A stretch of 64,000 nucleotides of DNA from JAEUKA01 sp035328405. GTDB taxonomy: Bacteria > Myxococcota_A > Polyangia > Palsa-1104 > JAEUJZ01. This document shows positions 8,034 to 16,591 of this stretch, piece by piece. Numbering within the stretch: the stretch's first letter is position 1; each line of letters starts with the position of its first letter. Location of the stretch: positions 3,310-67,309 of the forward strand of contig DAOLIT010000025.1 in NCBI GenBank assembly GCA_035328405.1, read 5' to 3'. The notes beneath the pieces are model-generated. The model saw only the letters and a list, made by a program, of their open reading frames with translations. It ran no database searches and had not been told where the DNA came from. Made by a program: the position numbers and the translations under genes.

Positions 8034-11000
8034 ATGGATCGGGTCGTTCCAGGCGACGAAACACAACAACCAGTTCTTTCTATCGACGACATTCCCACGT
8101 CTCCCCTCCGCGCTGCGTTGCCCGCGTTGCAAACCTTGCTGGCAGCAGGGCATCGTCGGGTCCGCTGTTTGGGCGCGCTCGGGCCGTTGCAGGCACTTGT
8201 CATCGCCAAATGGATTGCAGCGAAGAAAAAGCCGCCTTTGCCCGTTTGCGTCGTCGTGGCCGACGAAGATTCGGCAAAAACGCTTCGCAAGGATCTGCAA
8301 TTTTTCTTACACCGAGAGCACACCACCGAGGACCCATCCGCTTCCGAGGCGGTGATGGTGTTGCCCGAGTTTGACGTGACGCCGTGGTCGGATGCATCTC
8401 CCGAGCGAGCGACGGTGTTGTCTCGAATGTCGGCGCTTTTTCGATTGTCTCAAAAAAGCGTTTTGCCGCCGCTGTGCATGGTCGCTTCCGTCGAAGCACT
8501 GTCGCGAAAGGTAGTCAAAAAGGCCGCGTTTGCCGATTTGGTCGATATCGTCGTCGCAGAAGAAGAACTCGATCGGGACCAACTGATCCGGCGTTTGGCC
8601 TCGGGCGGATACACGAGAGCACCTGTTTGCGAGGACGCCGGAACGTATGCGGTGCGAGGCGGTGTGCTCGACGTATTTGTCCCGCTGTATCGCTTTCCGA
8701 TTCGGATCGAGTTTTTTGGCGACCTCGTGGAGTCGCTGCGGTTTTTCGATCCGGCGACGCAGCGCACCATGCGCAAAACCGAAGAGTTTTACGTACACCC
8801 CGTTCGCGAGACGATCCTGACACGGGGACACAAGGTGCGACAGAGGCTGCTCGATGCGGGCGATTTGGCCGTGCATCCGTCGTCCAGGACACGACAGCTT
8901 TTGGAACAAATCGAATCGGGCTCCGATTTTTTCGGCGTCGAGTCGCTGATTCCCGCATTCCACGACGAGATGGTTTCGATCCGAGAGTATTTGCCTGAGA
9001 GCACCGCGTTTGTTGTGCTCGAACCGCACCGTGTTTTGGACCGACTGTGCGAGCTGCATCGCGACGGTGAACTTTCGCACGCAAAGCGTCTTGCAGAGCA
9101 CAAACTTTCGTTTTCTCCGTCGGAATTTTTTGTTTCCACCGATGAGCTGCGAAAGCTCGTGTACGGCGGACCCGATGCCTCGAACGTGTGCCTCGAGTTG
9201 GACCCGTTGGTCGTGACCGGCGAAGATGTTGATGTTCCGACGGTGAGATTGTGCGGCGAGGATCACAAAACCCTCGCGGCGGAACTGCAACGCGGTCAGA
9301 AAGAAAAACACGAACACCTTCTGAAACCACTCGCAGCGGCGCTGCGGAAAAACCAAGACGAGGGCATTCGATCGGTGTTGGTCGCTTCGACGTTGCAAGG
9401 TGGCGAGCGACTCGATTCTCTGCTGCGCGGCTATGGTCTAAAACCGACGTTGCATCGTCCCGGTTTGTCGTCGCTGGCGATCGAACAAAAAGCGGGCGAA
9501 ACGCTGCATCAATTCGATCTTTTGGATTCCGACCCGTCGCTGCTTGGAAAAATGGAGATACGCGTTGGGTCGCTGCTCCGAGGCGTCGATTTGCCGCTCG
9601 ACCGCGTGTCGATTTTTTCCGAGGCCGAGATTTTTGGCGAAAAAGCAATCCGCCGTGCCACGAAAACGACGAAAAAGCCGTCGCTCGGCGATTTGAAACA
9701 CCTGGAAGTAGGCGGTTTCGTCGTCCATGCGCTGCACGGCGTTGGTCGGTATCGAGGGCTCACCAAATTGCCGGTTCGGACGGGCGGCGTTTCGGTGGAC
9801 TTTATGCACCTCGAATACGACGGTGGGCAGCTTTATTTGCCCGTTTGGCGTCTGTCGGAAGTGCAGCGATACGTCGGTGCCGAGGGTGCGACGCCAAAAC
9901 TCGACCGAATGGGCGGCGAGACGTTTGCGAAAACACGCAGCAAAGTCAAAAAAGAAGTCCAACAAGTCGCCGAGGAGCTGCTGAAGCTGTATGCGCAAAG
10001 GCAAGCACTTCCAGGCCATTCGTTTGCGCTCGATTCCGACGGACAGCAGTTGTTTTCCGAATTTGAGGCGACGTTTCCGTTTGAAGAAACGCCGGACCAA
10101 GCACGGGCCATCGAGGAGGTTCTCGACGACATGGATCGCGTTCAACCGATGGACCGGCTGGTGTGCGGAGACGTGGGATACGGGAAAACCGAGGTCGCGA
10201 TGCGCGCGGCGGCCAAAGCCGTTTTGGCCGGAAAACAAGTCGCTGTGCTCGCTCCGACGACCGTTTTGGTCGAACAACACGCGGCGACTTTTGCGAATCG
10301 AATGAAGGCGCTGCCGGTCACGGTGTCGTCGCTGTCGCGTTTTCGGACGCGCGCCGAACAGTTGCAGGATCTCAAAAAATTGGGAGACGGGGCGCTCGAT
10401 ATTGTCATTGGGACGCATCGGTTGCTGTCGAACGATGTGCGATGGAAAGACCTCGGTTTGGTCATCATCGACGAGGAGCAGCGTTTTGGAGTCAAACACA
10501 AAGAGCGGTTGCGGCAATTTCGTTCGCAGGTCGATACGCTGACGCTGACCGCGACGCCGATTCCTCGGACGCTGCATATGGCGCTGTCCGGCGTGCGCGA
10601 AATCTCGATCATCTCGACGGCACCAGCCGATCGGTTGGCGATTCGGACCATTGTCGCTCGTGACACCGACGCTTTGATCCGCGACGGAATCGAACGTGAG
10701 TTGCGACGAGGCGGGCAGGTCTTTTTTGTCCACAATCGCGTCGAGACAATCGGCAAGTGGGCGCGCCGTTTGCAGGAAATGCTGCCCGAACTGCGGATTC
10801 GCGTCGGTCACGGGCAGATGGAATCCGACGAACTGGAGCAAGTGATGCTCGATTTTGTCGAGGGCCGGGCAGATGTACTGCTGTGTACGACCATCATCGA
10901 GAGTGGGCTCGATATCCCTCGAGCGAACACCATGTTTGTGGATCGCGCCGACACGTTCGGTTTGTCACAGCTTTATCAACTTCGAGGCCGCATCGGTCGC

Positions 11001-11744
11001 TCGACGAACCGCGCGTTTTGCTATTTGCTGATTCCGCCCGAGGCGAGCATGACCTCCGAGGCGAAACAGCGGCTGGCCGTGTTGCAGCGTTTTTCGGATT
11101 TGGGCTCGGGCTTTAGCATTGCGAGCCACGATTTGGAAATTCGCGGTGCGGGCGACCTGTTGGGCACCAGGCAGTCGGGCACAATCGCCGCCGTCGGTTT
11201 CGAGATGTACACGCGAATGCTCGAGGAAGCCGTCGCTGAGTTGCAAGGCCAGCCATTGCAAAGACCGCTTGATCCCGATTTGACGTGCGATTTGGTCGCG
11301 TACATTCCCGAGGAATACCTACCGGACACGGGCCAGCGGTTGGATTTTTATCGGAAGCTCAGCCTTGCCGAGGACGAAATGGTGGTTTCGGATGCGTTGA
11401 CCGAGCTGGCCGATCGGTACGGTGCGCTGCCCGACGAAGTGAAGTGTTTGGGCGAGCTGATGGTGGTCAAATCTTTGGCCCGCAAACTTCGGTGTGCGTC
11501 GCTCGAACTCGTCGAAACACGGCTTTGCTTGAGTCTGCGCGACGACACGCCCCTCGACTCAAACAAGGTCGTGCGTCTTCTGAGCAAGCCGAAATCCCCG
11601 TGGAAACTCACGCCGGATCAGCGTTTGCAGCGTGCATTCATCGGGGACAAAGAACGGGCCGATCGGTTGTCGCTGTCGAAAATGTTGCTGGCTGATTTGC
11701 TGGCGACGGCAGCCCCGGAGCCAACCGCCGGGCAGCGGACTTGA
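8034..11744 (+). CDS. mfd: Transcription-repair coupling factor Mfd
   Basis: ATP-driven DNA translocase that pushes stalled RNA polymerase off lesions and recruits UvrA. At 1236 residues it is slightly longer than the usual 1150. In order: UvrB-like N-terminal modules (GVLDVFVPLYRFPIRIEFFGD near 210), a polymerase-interacting region (GGFVVHALHGVGRYRGL near 560), helicase motifs with Walker A GDVGYGKTE (about 712) and DEEQ (about 813), YQLRGRIGRS, and the TRCF C-terminal domain (LGTRQSG, then PEEYLPDTGQRLDFYRKLS). Start ATG 8034 has no SD; see the -10 box at 8020. It diverges from the FKBP gene with a 55-base gap. Confidence 0.96.
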   Translation: MDRVVPGDETQQPVLSIDDIPTSPLRAALPALQTLLAAGHRRVRCLGALGPLQALVIAKWIAAKKKPPLPVCVVVADEDSAKTLRKDLQFFLHREHTTEDPSASEAVMVLPEFDVTPWSDASPERATVLSRMSALFRLSQKSVLPPLCMVASVEALSRKVVKKAAFADLVDIVVAEEELDRDQLIRRLASGGYTRAPVCEDAGTYAVRGGVLDVFVPLYRFPIRIEFFGDLVESLRFFDPATQRTMRKTEEFYVHPVRETILTRGHKVRQRLLDAGDLAVHPSSRTRQLLEQIESGSDFFGVESLIPAFHDEMVSIREYLPESTAFVVLEPHRVLDRLCELHRDGELSHAKRLAEHKLSFSPSEFFVSTDELRKLVYGGPDASNVCLELDPLVVTGEDVDVPTVRLCGEDHKTLAAELQRGQKEKHEHLLKPLAAALRKNQDEGIRSVLVASTLQGGERLDSLLRGYGLKPTLHRPGLSSLAIEQKAGETLHQFDLLDSDPSLLGKMEIRVGSLLRGVDLPLDRVSIFSEAEIFGEKAIRRATKTTKKPSLGDLKHLEVGGFVVHALHGVGRYRGLTKLPVRTGGVSVDFMHLEYDGGQLYLPVWRLSEVQRYVGAEGATPKLDRMGGETFAKTRSKVKKEVQQVAEELLKLYAQRQALPGHSFALDSDGQQLFSEFEATFPFEETPDQARAIEEVLDDMDRVQPMDRLVCGDVGYGKTEVAMRAAAKAVLAGKQVAVLAPTTVLVEQHAATFANRMKALPVTVSSLSRFRTRAEQLQDLKKLGDGALDIVIGTHRLLSNDVRWKDLGLVIIDEEQRFGVKHKERLRQFRSQVDTLTLTATPIPRTLHMALSGVREISIISTAPADRLAIRTIVARDTDALIRDGIERELRRGGQVFFVHNRVETIGKWARRLQEMLPELRIRVGHGQMESDELEQVMLDFVEGRADVLLCTTIIESGLDIPRANTMFVDRADTFGLSQLYQLRGRIGRSTNRAFCYLLIPPEASMTSEAKQRLAVLQRFSDLGSGFSIASHDLEIRGAGDLLGTRQSGTIAAVGFEMYTRMLEEAVAELQGQPLQRPLDPDLTCDLVAYIPEEYLPDTGQRLDFYRKLSLAEDEMVVSDALTELADRYGALPDEVKCLGELMVVKSLARKLRCASLELVETRLCLSLRDDTPLDSNKVVRLLSKPKSPWKLTPDQRLQRAFIGDKERADRLSLSKMLLADLLATAAPEPTAGQRT

Positions 11745-11795
11745 CCCGAGCCGAAAACGCTGCTACTCCGGCACGACGCTGTGGAGCCCAAACGA

Positions 11796-12803
11796 ATGCA
11801 ACCTCTCTTCTTGAAGCCCAAGACAACCTTGCCTGCTCGATGTGCGCTCAAACGCGCGAAGGTCTGCTTTTCTGGCCTGTTTCTCGTCGGTGGGTTGCTT
11901 TTCGGTTGCGATGAACCTCCGCCGAGCGGACCGGACCTGGGCGACATGCGGCCCGTGGCGATGGATCTCAAACAAGTGTGCGACGGCGCGCATCACCCTG
12001 CGACGGACATGCGATCACAAGGCGGAGGCCGAACGATTCGCCCCGGCGAAATCGGGAGCCCATGCACAAAGGATACTGATTGTCAACAGGGAAACGGACA
12101 GCGGGTATGTTTCAAAACAAATCTGTTGAATGACGACAAGGGCGCAGCGACGCCCGGCGGATATTGTTCCGCGATGTGCGGCGGGGATGCGGACTGCGGT
12201 CCACAAAACTACTGTTTGAGCTTTCCTCCGTCGGGTGTGTCGTATTGTGTCGCTGGTTGCAACGATGCGGCGACGTGTCGGAAGACCGACTATCTGTGCA
12301 TGTTTTTGGACACGGTGAGCGCGTGTTTGCCTCGGTTCAAAAGCATGACGTGCAATCCCACCGACGGGAATCCGTGCAGCACCGTCATCACAATTCCAGA
12401 CAAACAGCCCGGCGGGTGCGTGCGCCAAGCTTATGAAGACGACCGATCTGGAATTTGTTATCCGACGTGCGGAATCGGGGCGGAGTGTCCTCAGGACAGC
12501 AGTGGCGCATCTTTGACATGCCGCTTTTTGAGCAGCTTTCCGACGGGAGATAGTTTTTCGGGAAATTTGTGTTTGCCCAAGCCCAGCGCGTTGCCCAAAC
12601 CAGACGGTGCGACGTGCTTGTTTGCCGATGAGTGTCAGGCTGGGTTGCAATGCGACCTTCCCTATGTCACCGACGGACAACCGACGCGAAAATGCCGCAA
12701 ATTGTGCGATTTGTCCTCGGCTGCGTCGGATTGTCCCAGCGGCCAAGCTTGTCGCAACGTGTTTGGAACGTGCTCGGGAGCGGGTCTTTGTCGTCCGCTG
12801 TAG
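11796..12803 (+). CDS. Cys-rich predicted lipoprotein
   Basis: A 335-residue secreted lipoprotein, lipobox LLFGC near residue 28, followed by a Pro/Gly linker. The mature part holds many Cys residues in repeated blocks such as GSPCTKDTDCQQGNG, MCGGDADCGPQNYC, GATCLFADECQAGLQC and SGQACRNVFGTC. This resembles the small EGF or disintegrin-like Cys modules common in myxobacterial surface lipoproteins. I choose ATG 11796 because TGGAG lies 10 bases upstream; an in-frame GTG at 11781 is the alternative. The same module style occurs in the small lipoprotein at 34039-34380. Binding partner and role unknown. Confidence 0.8.
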   Translation: MQPLFLKPKTTLPARCALKRAKVCFSGLFLVGGLLFGCDEPPPSGPDLGDMRPVAMDLKQVCDGAHHPATDMRSQGGGRTIRPGEIGSPCTKDTDCQQGNGQRVCFKTNLLNDDKGAATPGGYCSAMCGGDADCGPQNYCLSFPPSGVSYCVAGCNDAATCRKTDYLCMFLDTVSACLPRFKSMTCNPTDGNPCSTVITIPDKQPGGCVRQAYEDDRSGICYPTCGIGAECPQDSSGASLTCRFLSSFPTGDSFSGNLCLPKPSALPKPDGATCLFADECQAGLQCDLPYVTDGQPTRKCRKLCDLSSAASDCPSGQACRNVFGTCSGAGLCRPL

Positions 12804-13432
12804 TTGCCGCGCTGTGGTCCGTGTTCGACGAACTTGTGCAGCAAGCAACCCTCGATGTCGAGGCCGTTTCGTCGGCGCGCCGCCTGTATTCCGAACTGAC
12901 GGGTACCGTCGAGCCGAGCCATGAATTGTTTGTGCCGAGGTCGGATGCGTTCGTCGAATGGTTTTTGCTGGAACACCGCGACGTTTTTGGCCAGACGCCC
13001 GTCCAACGTCGGTTGTCAACCATGGCTCCCGACGACAAAACCAGGCCGCACCTTTTGGCGTTGCGGGCCTCTTATCGCAGTTTGTTTCAACTTCGCGGTC
13101 TGAAACCCAAGCAAATTGTGCTGGACGATTTGATCGGTGGTGGCCGGTTTCTCGTCGAGGACAACCGCTTTTTTCTTGAAATTACTTCAGACGATTTGTT
13201 CGAGGCGCGGCTGATTCCCATCCCAGGATTTTGTCCGGCGCTGTGCCTCGGTCGAGCCCTTCAATTTCATCCGAAAGAAGCGGCGCACGCGGTTTTGACG
13301 CTCGTCCAAGAAGACTTGGCTCGCGGAAAAACGCGGACGGACTTGCTTGCGAGGCTGGCCCGGTTGCGTGTTCGCGCGTCCGCGTATAGGCACATGTTTG
13401 CAGCGCGGGTTTATTCGCAAACTGCCGGCTAA
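12788..13432 (+). CDS. Conserved-looking protein of unknown function
   Basis: Roughly 214 residues, mainly alpha-helical, with FDELVQQATLDVEAVSSARRLY near the start, a central DDLIGGGRFLVEDNRFF segment and a helical C-terminus rich in Arg and Leu (LLARLARLRVRASAYRHM). No signal peptide or membrane helix. The start is unclear: the frame is open from 12632, inside the lipoprotein gene. TTG 12788 follows GGGAGCGGG and overlaps the upstream stop by 16 bases; GTG 12821 is another option. Probably cotranscribed with the lipoprotein. I do not recognise the family. Confidence 0.65.
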   Translation: MSSAVVAALWSVFDELVQQATLDVEAVSSARRLYSELTGTVEPSHELFVPRSDAFVEWFLLEHRDVFGQTPVQRRLSTMAPDDKTRPHLLALRASYRSLFQLRGLKPKQIVLDDLIGGGRFLVEDNRFFLEITSDDLFEARLIPIPGFCPALCLGRALQFHPKEAAHAVLTLVQEDLARGKTRTDLLARLARLRVRASAYRHMFAARVYSQTAG

Positions 13433-13502
13433 AAAAGCGATCTTTTTCAGTACACTGGCATACATTGGTCAGGCACACACTCACACACAAGGAGCACATC
13501 CG

Positions 13503-14225
13503 ATGAAGACGACAACTTGGGCCATTTCTCTGTGCATCGCGCTGGCTGGAACCGGAGGCGTTTCCGTCGCTGCGCAAGATCCCGTTGGCGGCAAATTTTC
13601 GATCGAAGAAGCCACAAAAGGGCTGGGCAAAGGCACACTGACGGCCAAGATCGAAACGTCCCTCGGGACTTTTCACTGCGAGCTGTTCGAACAAGACGCG
13701 CCTCAGACGGTCGCAAATTTCGTTGGTTTGGCGCGCGGTTTGCGTCCTTTCCTCGACCCAGGCACGTCGGAGTGGGTGAAGCGCCCCTTTTACGACGGGC
13801 TCGTGTTTCACCGCGTGATTCCGTCGTTCATGATCCAAGGCGGCGACATTCGAGGCAACGGCAGCGGTGAGCCGGGATACACGATTCCCGACGAGAAAAA
13901 TGCGCCGCACAAGTTCGATCGTGGGGGCGTTCTGGCCATGGCGAACCGGGGTTCGAACACGGGCGGTTCCCAATTTTTCATCACCGAGCAAGCGCAACCG
14001 CCGCTCGACGACGGAGGAGCAGCGGGCGGCCACTACCAGATTTTTGGTCAGTGTGCCGAAGTCGATTTGGTCAGAAAAATCGCGCGCGTCCCCCGAACCG
14101 GCATGGATCGCCCACTCGCCGACGTGAAAATCACCAAAATCACGATCGACCGGGCCATAAAAGAAACACTTTCGCCCGTTCCAAAAGGCACTGTCGGCGG
14201 AAAACCTGCTGCGAAAAAGCTGTAG
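13503..14225 (+). CDS. Exported cyclophilin-type peptidyl-prolyl isomerase
   Basis: Periplasmic prolyl isomerase, 240 residues. Signal peptide of about 24 residues ending in VAAQ. The cyclophilin domain shows IETSLGTFHCELFEQDAPQTVANF, then FYDGLVFHRVIPSFMIQGGD with the catalytic Arg of FHRV, GVLAMANRGSNTGGSQFFIT, and a final VFGQ-like segment (QIFGQCAEVDLV). ATG 13503 follows AAGGAG at good spacing; the open frame upstream is not needed. The C-terminus is a short basic tail (KPAAKKL). With the FKBP at 7454 it makes two exported isomerases of different folds flanking mfd. Confidence 0.93.
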   Translation: MKTTTWAISLCIALAGTGGVSVAAQDPVGGKFSIEEATKGLGKGTLTAKIETSLGTFHCELFEQDAPQTVANFVGLARGLRPFLDPGTSEWVKRPFYDGLVFHRVIPSFMIQGGDIRGNGSGEPGYTIPDEKNAPHKFDRGGVLAMANRGSNTGGSQFFITEQAQPPLDDGGAAGGHYQIFGQCAEVDLVRKIARVPRTGMDRPLADVKITKITIDRAIKETLSPVPKGTVGGKPAAKKL

Positions 14226-14259
14226 CCGTGTGTCAGGGCGGGTCGCGTGTGCGGATGGT

Positions 14260-15345
14260 TCAAATCTTCGTCGTGAAAGAAAGCTGAACGACGCAGTGCT
14301 TTCCGTCGCGGGTCGTCGCTGCGAGCAGCGTTTGTCCGTCGGGTGAAAACGACAGGGAATTGGCTTGTCCGAGCGGATGCGTTGCGACAAGGCGGCCTGC
14401 ATCGGGGGCGGCAAGAGAAAAGACGCGAAGAAGTGGGTCCCAGCCGCTGACCGCGATGATCGGGAGCGACGGATGAAGCGCGACAGCCGAAAACCACTTC
14501 CCGTCGGGGAAAACCTCGATGTGCGCGCGTCGCGAAAAACTCGGCACCGAGAAAACGTCCAAAAAACGTCCTCGACTGGTTGCAACCAGGGTTTGTTCGT
14601 CACGGCTCATCAGAAAGCCCGACGGAGAACCATCGATCTCCAAAAAGCGCAGGTGTTTGAGCGGTTTTCGCGAAAAAATCGCGCTGTCTTGAGGTGTGCC
14701 TCCAGCGACGAGAAAGTGCTCGGATAGAAGCAGTGCGCCAAATTCGCCTCGGTGCCAATCGACCGAGGGAATAGGCACCGGTTCAGGTTTGGCTGTTTTC
14801 GTATCGAACAAAAACAGGGGCGACGGAGGCGAGTATGAGGGTTTGTCTGCGTGACCGCGCTCACGACAACAGCGACTGGGAAAGAACTTGAGCCAAGCCA
14901 AGCAAGACGAGAAATCGGGCGACAACACGGCATTCGCAAATTCCCATCCAGGTTCCCGAAGCGCCCCGAACGCTTCAGCGCGCGGAACAAACAGTTCTTT
15001 CGCATCGGAAACTTGATAGATGCGACCGCCAGCTCCGATCCATTTCCCGTCGGAAGAAACGCGCAGCGCCGCTCCAGTCGCGATCCAAACGGGCGCGAGT
15101 TTTCGGACGAAGCGACGACCTTCGTACACAAAGATCTCGCGCTGTGATCCGGCGAACCACAGTTTTCCGTCGGGAGAAAACGCAAGCGGCTCTGCGTGTT
15201 GATCGGGAATCGCCCACATTTCGGTGATTTGCACGGTGAGACCCTTGTTTTTTGTCGGAGATTCGAGGGCCCGCGCCCTGTTGACAAAGAACGGACCAAG
15301 AGCTGTCAGGAAGAAGCCACAAACGGAACGCCGCGTATGCATCAT
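14260..15345 (-). CDS. Exported beta-propeller (WD40-like) protein
   Basis: A 361-residue protein with an N-terminal RRSVCGFFLTALGPFF segment that looks like a Tat-type or short Sec signal. The mature part repeats strand units with SPDG or SSDGK turns (LAFSPDGKLWFAG, LRVSSDGKWIGAGG, LSFSPDGQTLLAA), typical of WD40 or YVTN propellers. Two ATG codons (15345 and 15342) are equally possible and neither has a clear SD. It converges on the cyclophilin gene. Unlike the propeller at 3560 it lacks a lipobox. Ligand unknown. Confidence 0.75.
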   Translation of the reverse strand: MMHTRRSVCGFFLTALGPFFVNRARALESPTKNKGLTVQITEMWAIPDQHAEPLAFSPDGKLWFAGSQREIFVYEGRRFVRKLAPVWIATGAALRVSSDGKWIGAGGRIYQVSDAKELFVPRAEAFGALREPGWEFANAVLSPDFSSCLAWLKFFPSRCCRERGHADKPSYSPPSPLFLFDTKTAKPEPVPIPSVDWHRGEFGALLLSEHFLVAGGTPQDSAIFSRKPLKHLRFLEIDGSPSGFLMSRDEQTLVATSRGRFLDVFSVPSFSRRAHIEVFPDGKWFSAVALHPSLPIIAVSGWDPLLRVFSLAAPDAGRLVATHPLGQANSLSFSPDGQTLLAATTRDGKHCVVQLSFTTKI

Positions 15346-15419
15346 GGGTTTTTGATCATGAAACCAGGACGGGTTTCACAATGCACGGACAGACAGGGCC
15401 TCTCATGCGGGGCGCGTGA

Positions 15420-16199
15420 TCAGCCCGCGCGGCGCAGTTCGGCCAGTTCGTCGAAGAAGCGCAGCGTCGTTTCCACGTAGTTGCACAGCGAATCCACCGA
15501 GAGTTGGGCGAGCGCACCGTTGTCTGCGCGGAGGCTGTCGTAATACCGCTGTCGCTCCATCGAATGAATCACGACGAACGGATACCCATCGCGGATAAGC
15601 AGCAGGTTGGCCAAGATCCGTGCGACCTTGCCGCTGTTTTTGGTCCACGGATAAATGGTCATCAGACGGAAATGTGCTCCCGCAGCCCGCGCGACCGGGT
15701 GAAGGCTCTGGGTCTCTTCTTCGTCGAGCCATTCGCACAATTTGCGCATCCTGAGCGGAATTTTGTCGGCGGGGACAATCTCGTGGAAGTACGAACGATG
15801 CAGGGGATTGTCTTTCCGATAGGGGTTCCCCTTGGCCTTGTCTTCCGGTGTCAGGATTTCGTGAATCTGCTTGATGAACTCGACGGTGATGATGCCAATT
15901 CGCTTTTTTTGCGCTGCAAATTCCTTTGCCGCGTCGCGAGCAAAATCAATCGCCGTTTTGTGGTTGCGAATTTCCTCGTACAGAGAAATCAGACTCACAT
16001 CCGAAATGATCTTGCGATCAAGCGCATCTCGAAGTTCGCCATAGCTCAACACGACTCCTTCGAGCGCGTTGTCGTGATATAGCCACCCAATGTCCAACTT
16101 GTCGTTGTACGCGGAAAGTATCCGTGGGTCTTCCGCTAGCTTGCGCACGCGCAAGGACTCCAGTTTGGCATCGAGTTCAAAATAGCGGGACTCCTCCAT
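15420..16199 (-). CDS. Fic-family protein with degenerate catalytic motif
   Basis: Fic proteins transfer AMP or related groups through a HPFxxGNGRxxR motif. The 259-residue sequence has the class II layout: an inhibitory-helix-like DNALEG segment near residue 50, a Fic_N-type helical region, and LTPEDKAKGNPYR before the core. At the active site it reads IYPWTKNSGKVARILAN, so the catalytic His is Tyr, Gly-Asn are Asn-Ser, and the first Arg is Lys; the last Arg and the flanking helix are kept. AMP transfer by the normal mechanism is therefore doubtful. ATG 16199 has AGGAG upstream. It stands alone, behind an intergenic region with an 11-bp repeat and a palindrome. Confidence 0.8.
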   Translation of the reverse strand: MEESRYFELDAKLESLRVRKLAEDPRILSAYNDKLDIGWLYHDNALEGVVLSYGELRDALDRKIISDVSLISLYEEIRNHKTAIDFARDAAKEFAAQKKRIGIITVEFIKQIHEILTPEDKAKGNPYRKDNPLHRSYFHEIVPADKIPLRMRKLCEWLDEEETQSLHPVARAAGAHFRLMTIYPWTKNSGKVARILANLLLIRDGYPFVVIHSMERQRYYDSLRADNGALAQLSVDSLCNYVETTLRFFDELAELRRAG

Positions 16200-16345
16200 G
16201 CACCAGACTCCTGATAAAGACAGTTGTTCGGCCCGCGAGTATGTCATAAAACGCGGAAGTTGTGAGTACCTACGTGAATGCGAAGGAGAAGTTTTGCCCA
16301 ATCTTTTTTTTGAAATCTCCGACGACAAAAGAGGAGATGAATGCG

Positions 16346-16359
16346 ATTGTGTTCACAAT
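16346..16359. promoter_or_regulatory. 14-bp palindrome, possible operator
   Basis: ATTGTG-TT-CACAAT, a perfect 6-bp inverted repeat with a 2-base centre, about 150 bases upstream of the Fic start and 230 upstream of the plus-strand gene. A dimeric repressor could bind here. No regulator gene is adjacent. Confidence 0.3.
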
Positions 16360-16430
16360 ACAGAGATGAGCAGACCCAACCTACATAGAAGCATAAAAGG
16401 TACGATAGGAGGACATACAGGGGTGCGACA

Positions 16431-16540
16431 GGAAGTCAATGGGAAGTCAATGGGAAGTCGATGGGAAGTCAATGGGAAGTCAATGGGAAGGCGATAGGAA
16501 GGCGATAGGAAATCGGTAGGAAGGCGATAGGAATTGGCTT
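16431..16540. repeat. Ten-unit 11-bp tandem repeat
   Basis: Units of 11 bases starting GGAAGTCAATG. Five copies are near identical, then the unit drifts to GGAAGGCGATA, GGAAATCGGTA and a last degenerate copy. The period is not a multiple of three, so it is not coding, and it is close to one DNA helical turn. Confidence 0.9.
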
Positions 16541-16591
16541 GGGGCAGAAAGTGCCTTCATTGAAAACACGGAAAAGACAAGGACGGGAAAC

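Larger units (their letters stand above)
16200..16591. other. Long intergenic region between Fic and a plus-strand gene
   Basis: No credible gene. It is more AT-rich than its surroundings and holds the SD of the Fic gene, a 14-bp palindrome (16346-16359), a 6-bp stem hairpin ATCTCC/GGAGAT (16315-16338) and ten 11-bp tandem units (16431-16540). It must carry divergent promoters, but no hexamer pair stands out. Confidence 0.7.

Noticed and set aside
16315..16338. Hairpin ATCTCC/GGAGAT as a terminator
   Set aside because: A T-run lies on its upstream side for the plus strand and an A-run follows on the minus strand, the wrong order for a terminator on either.
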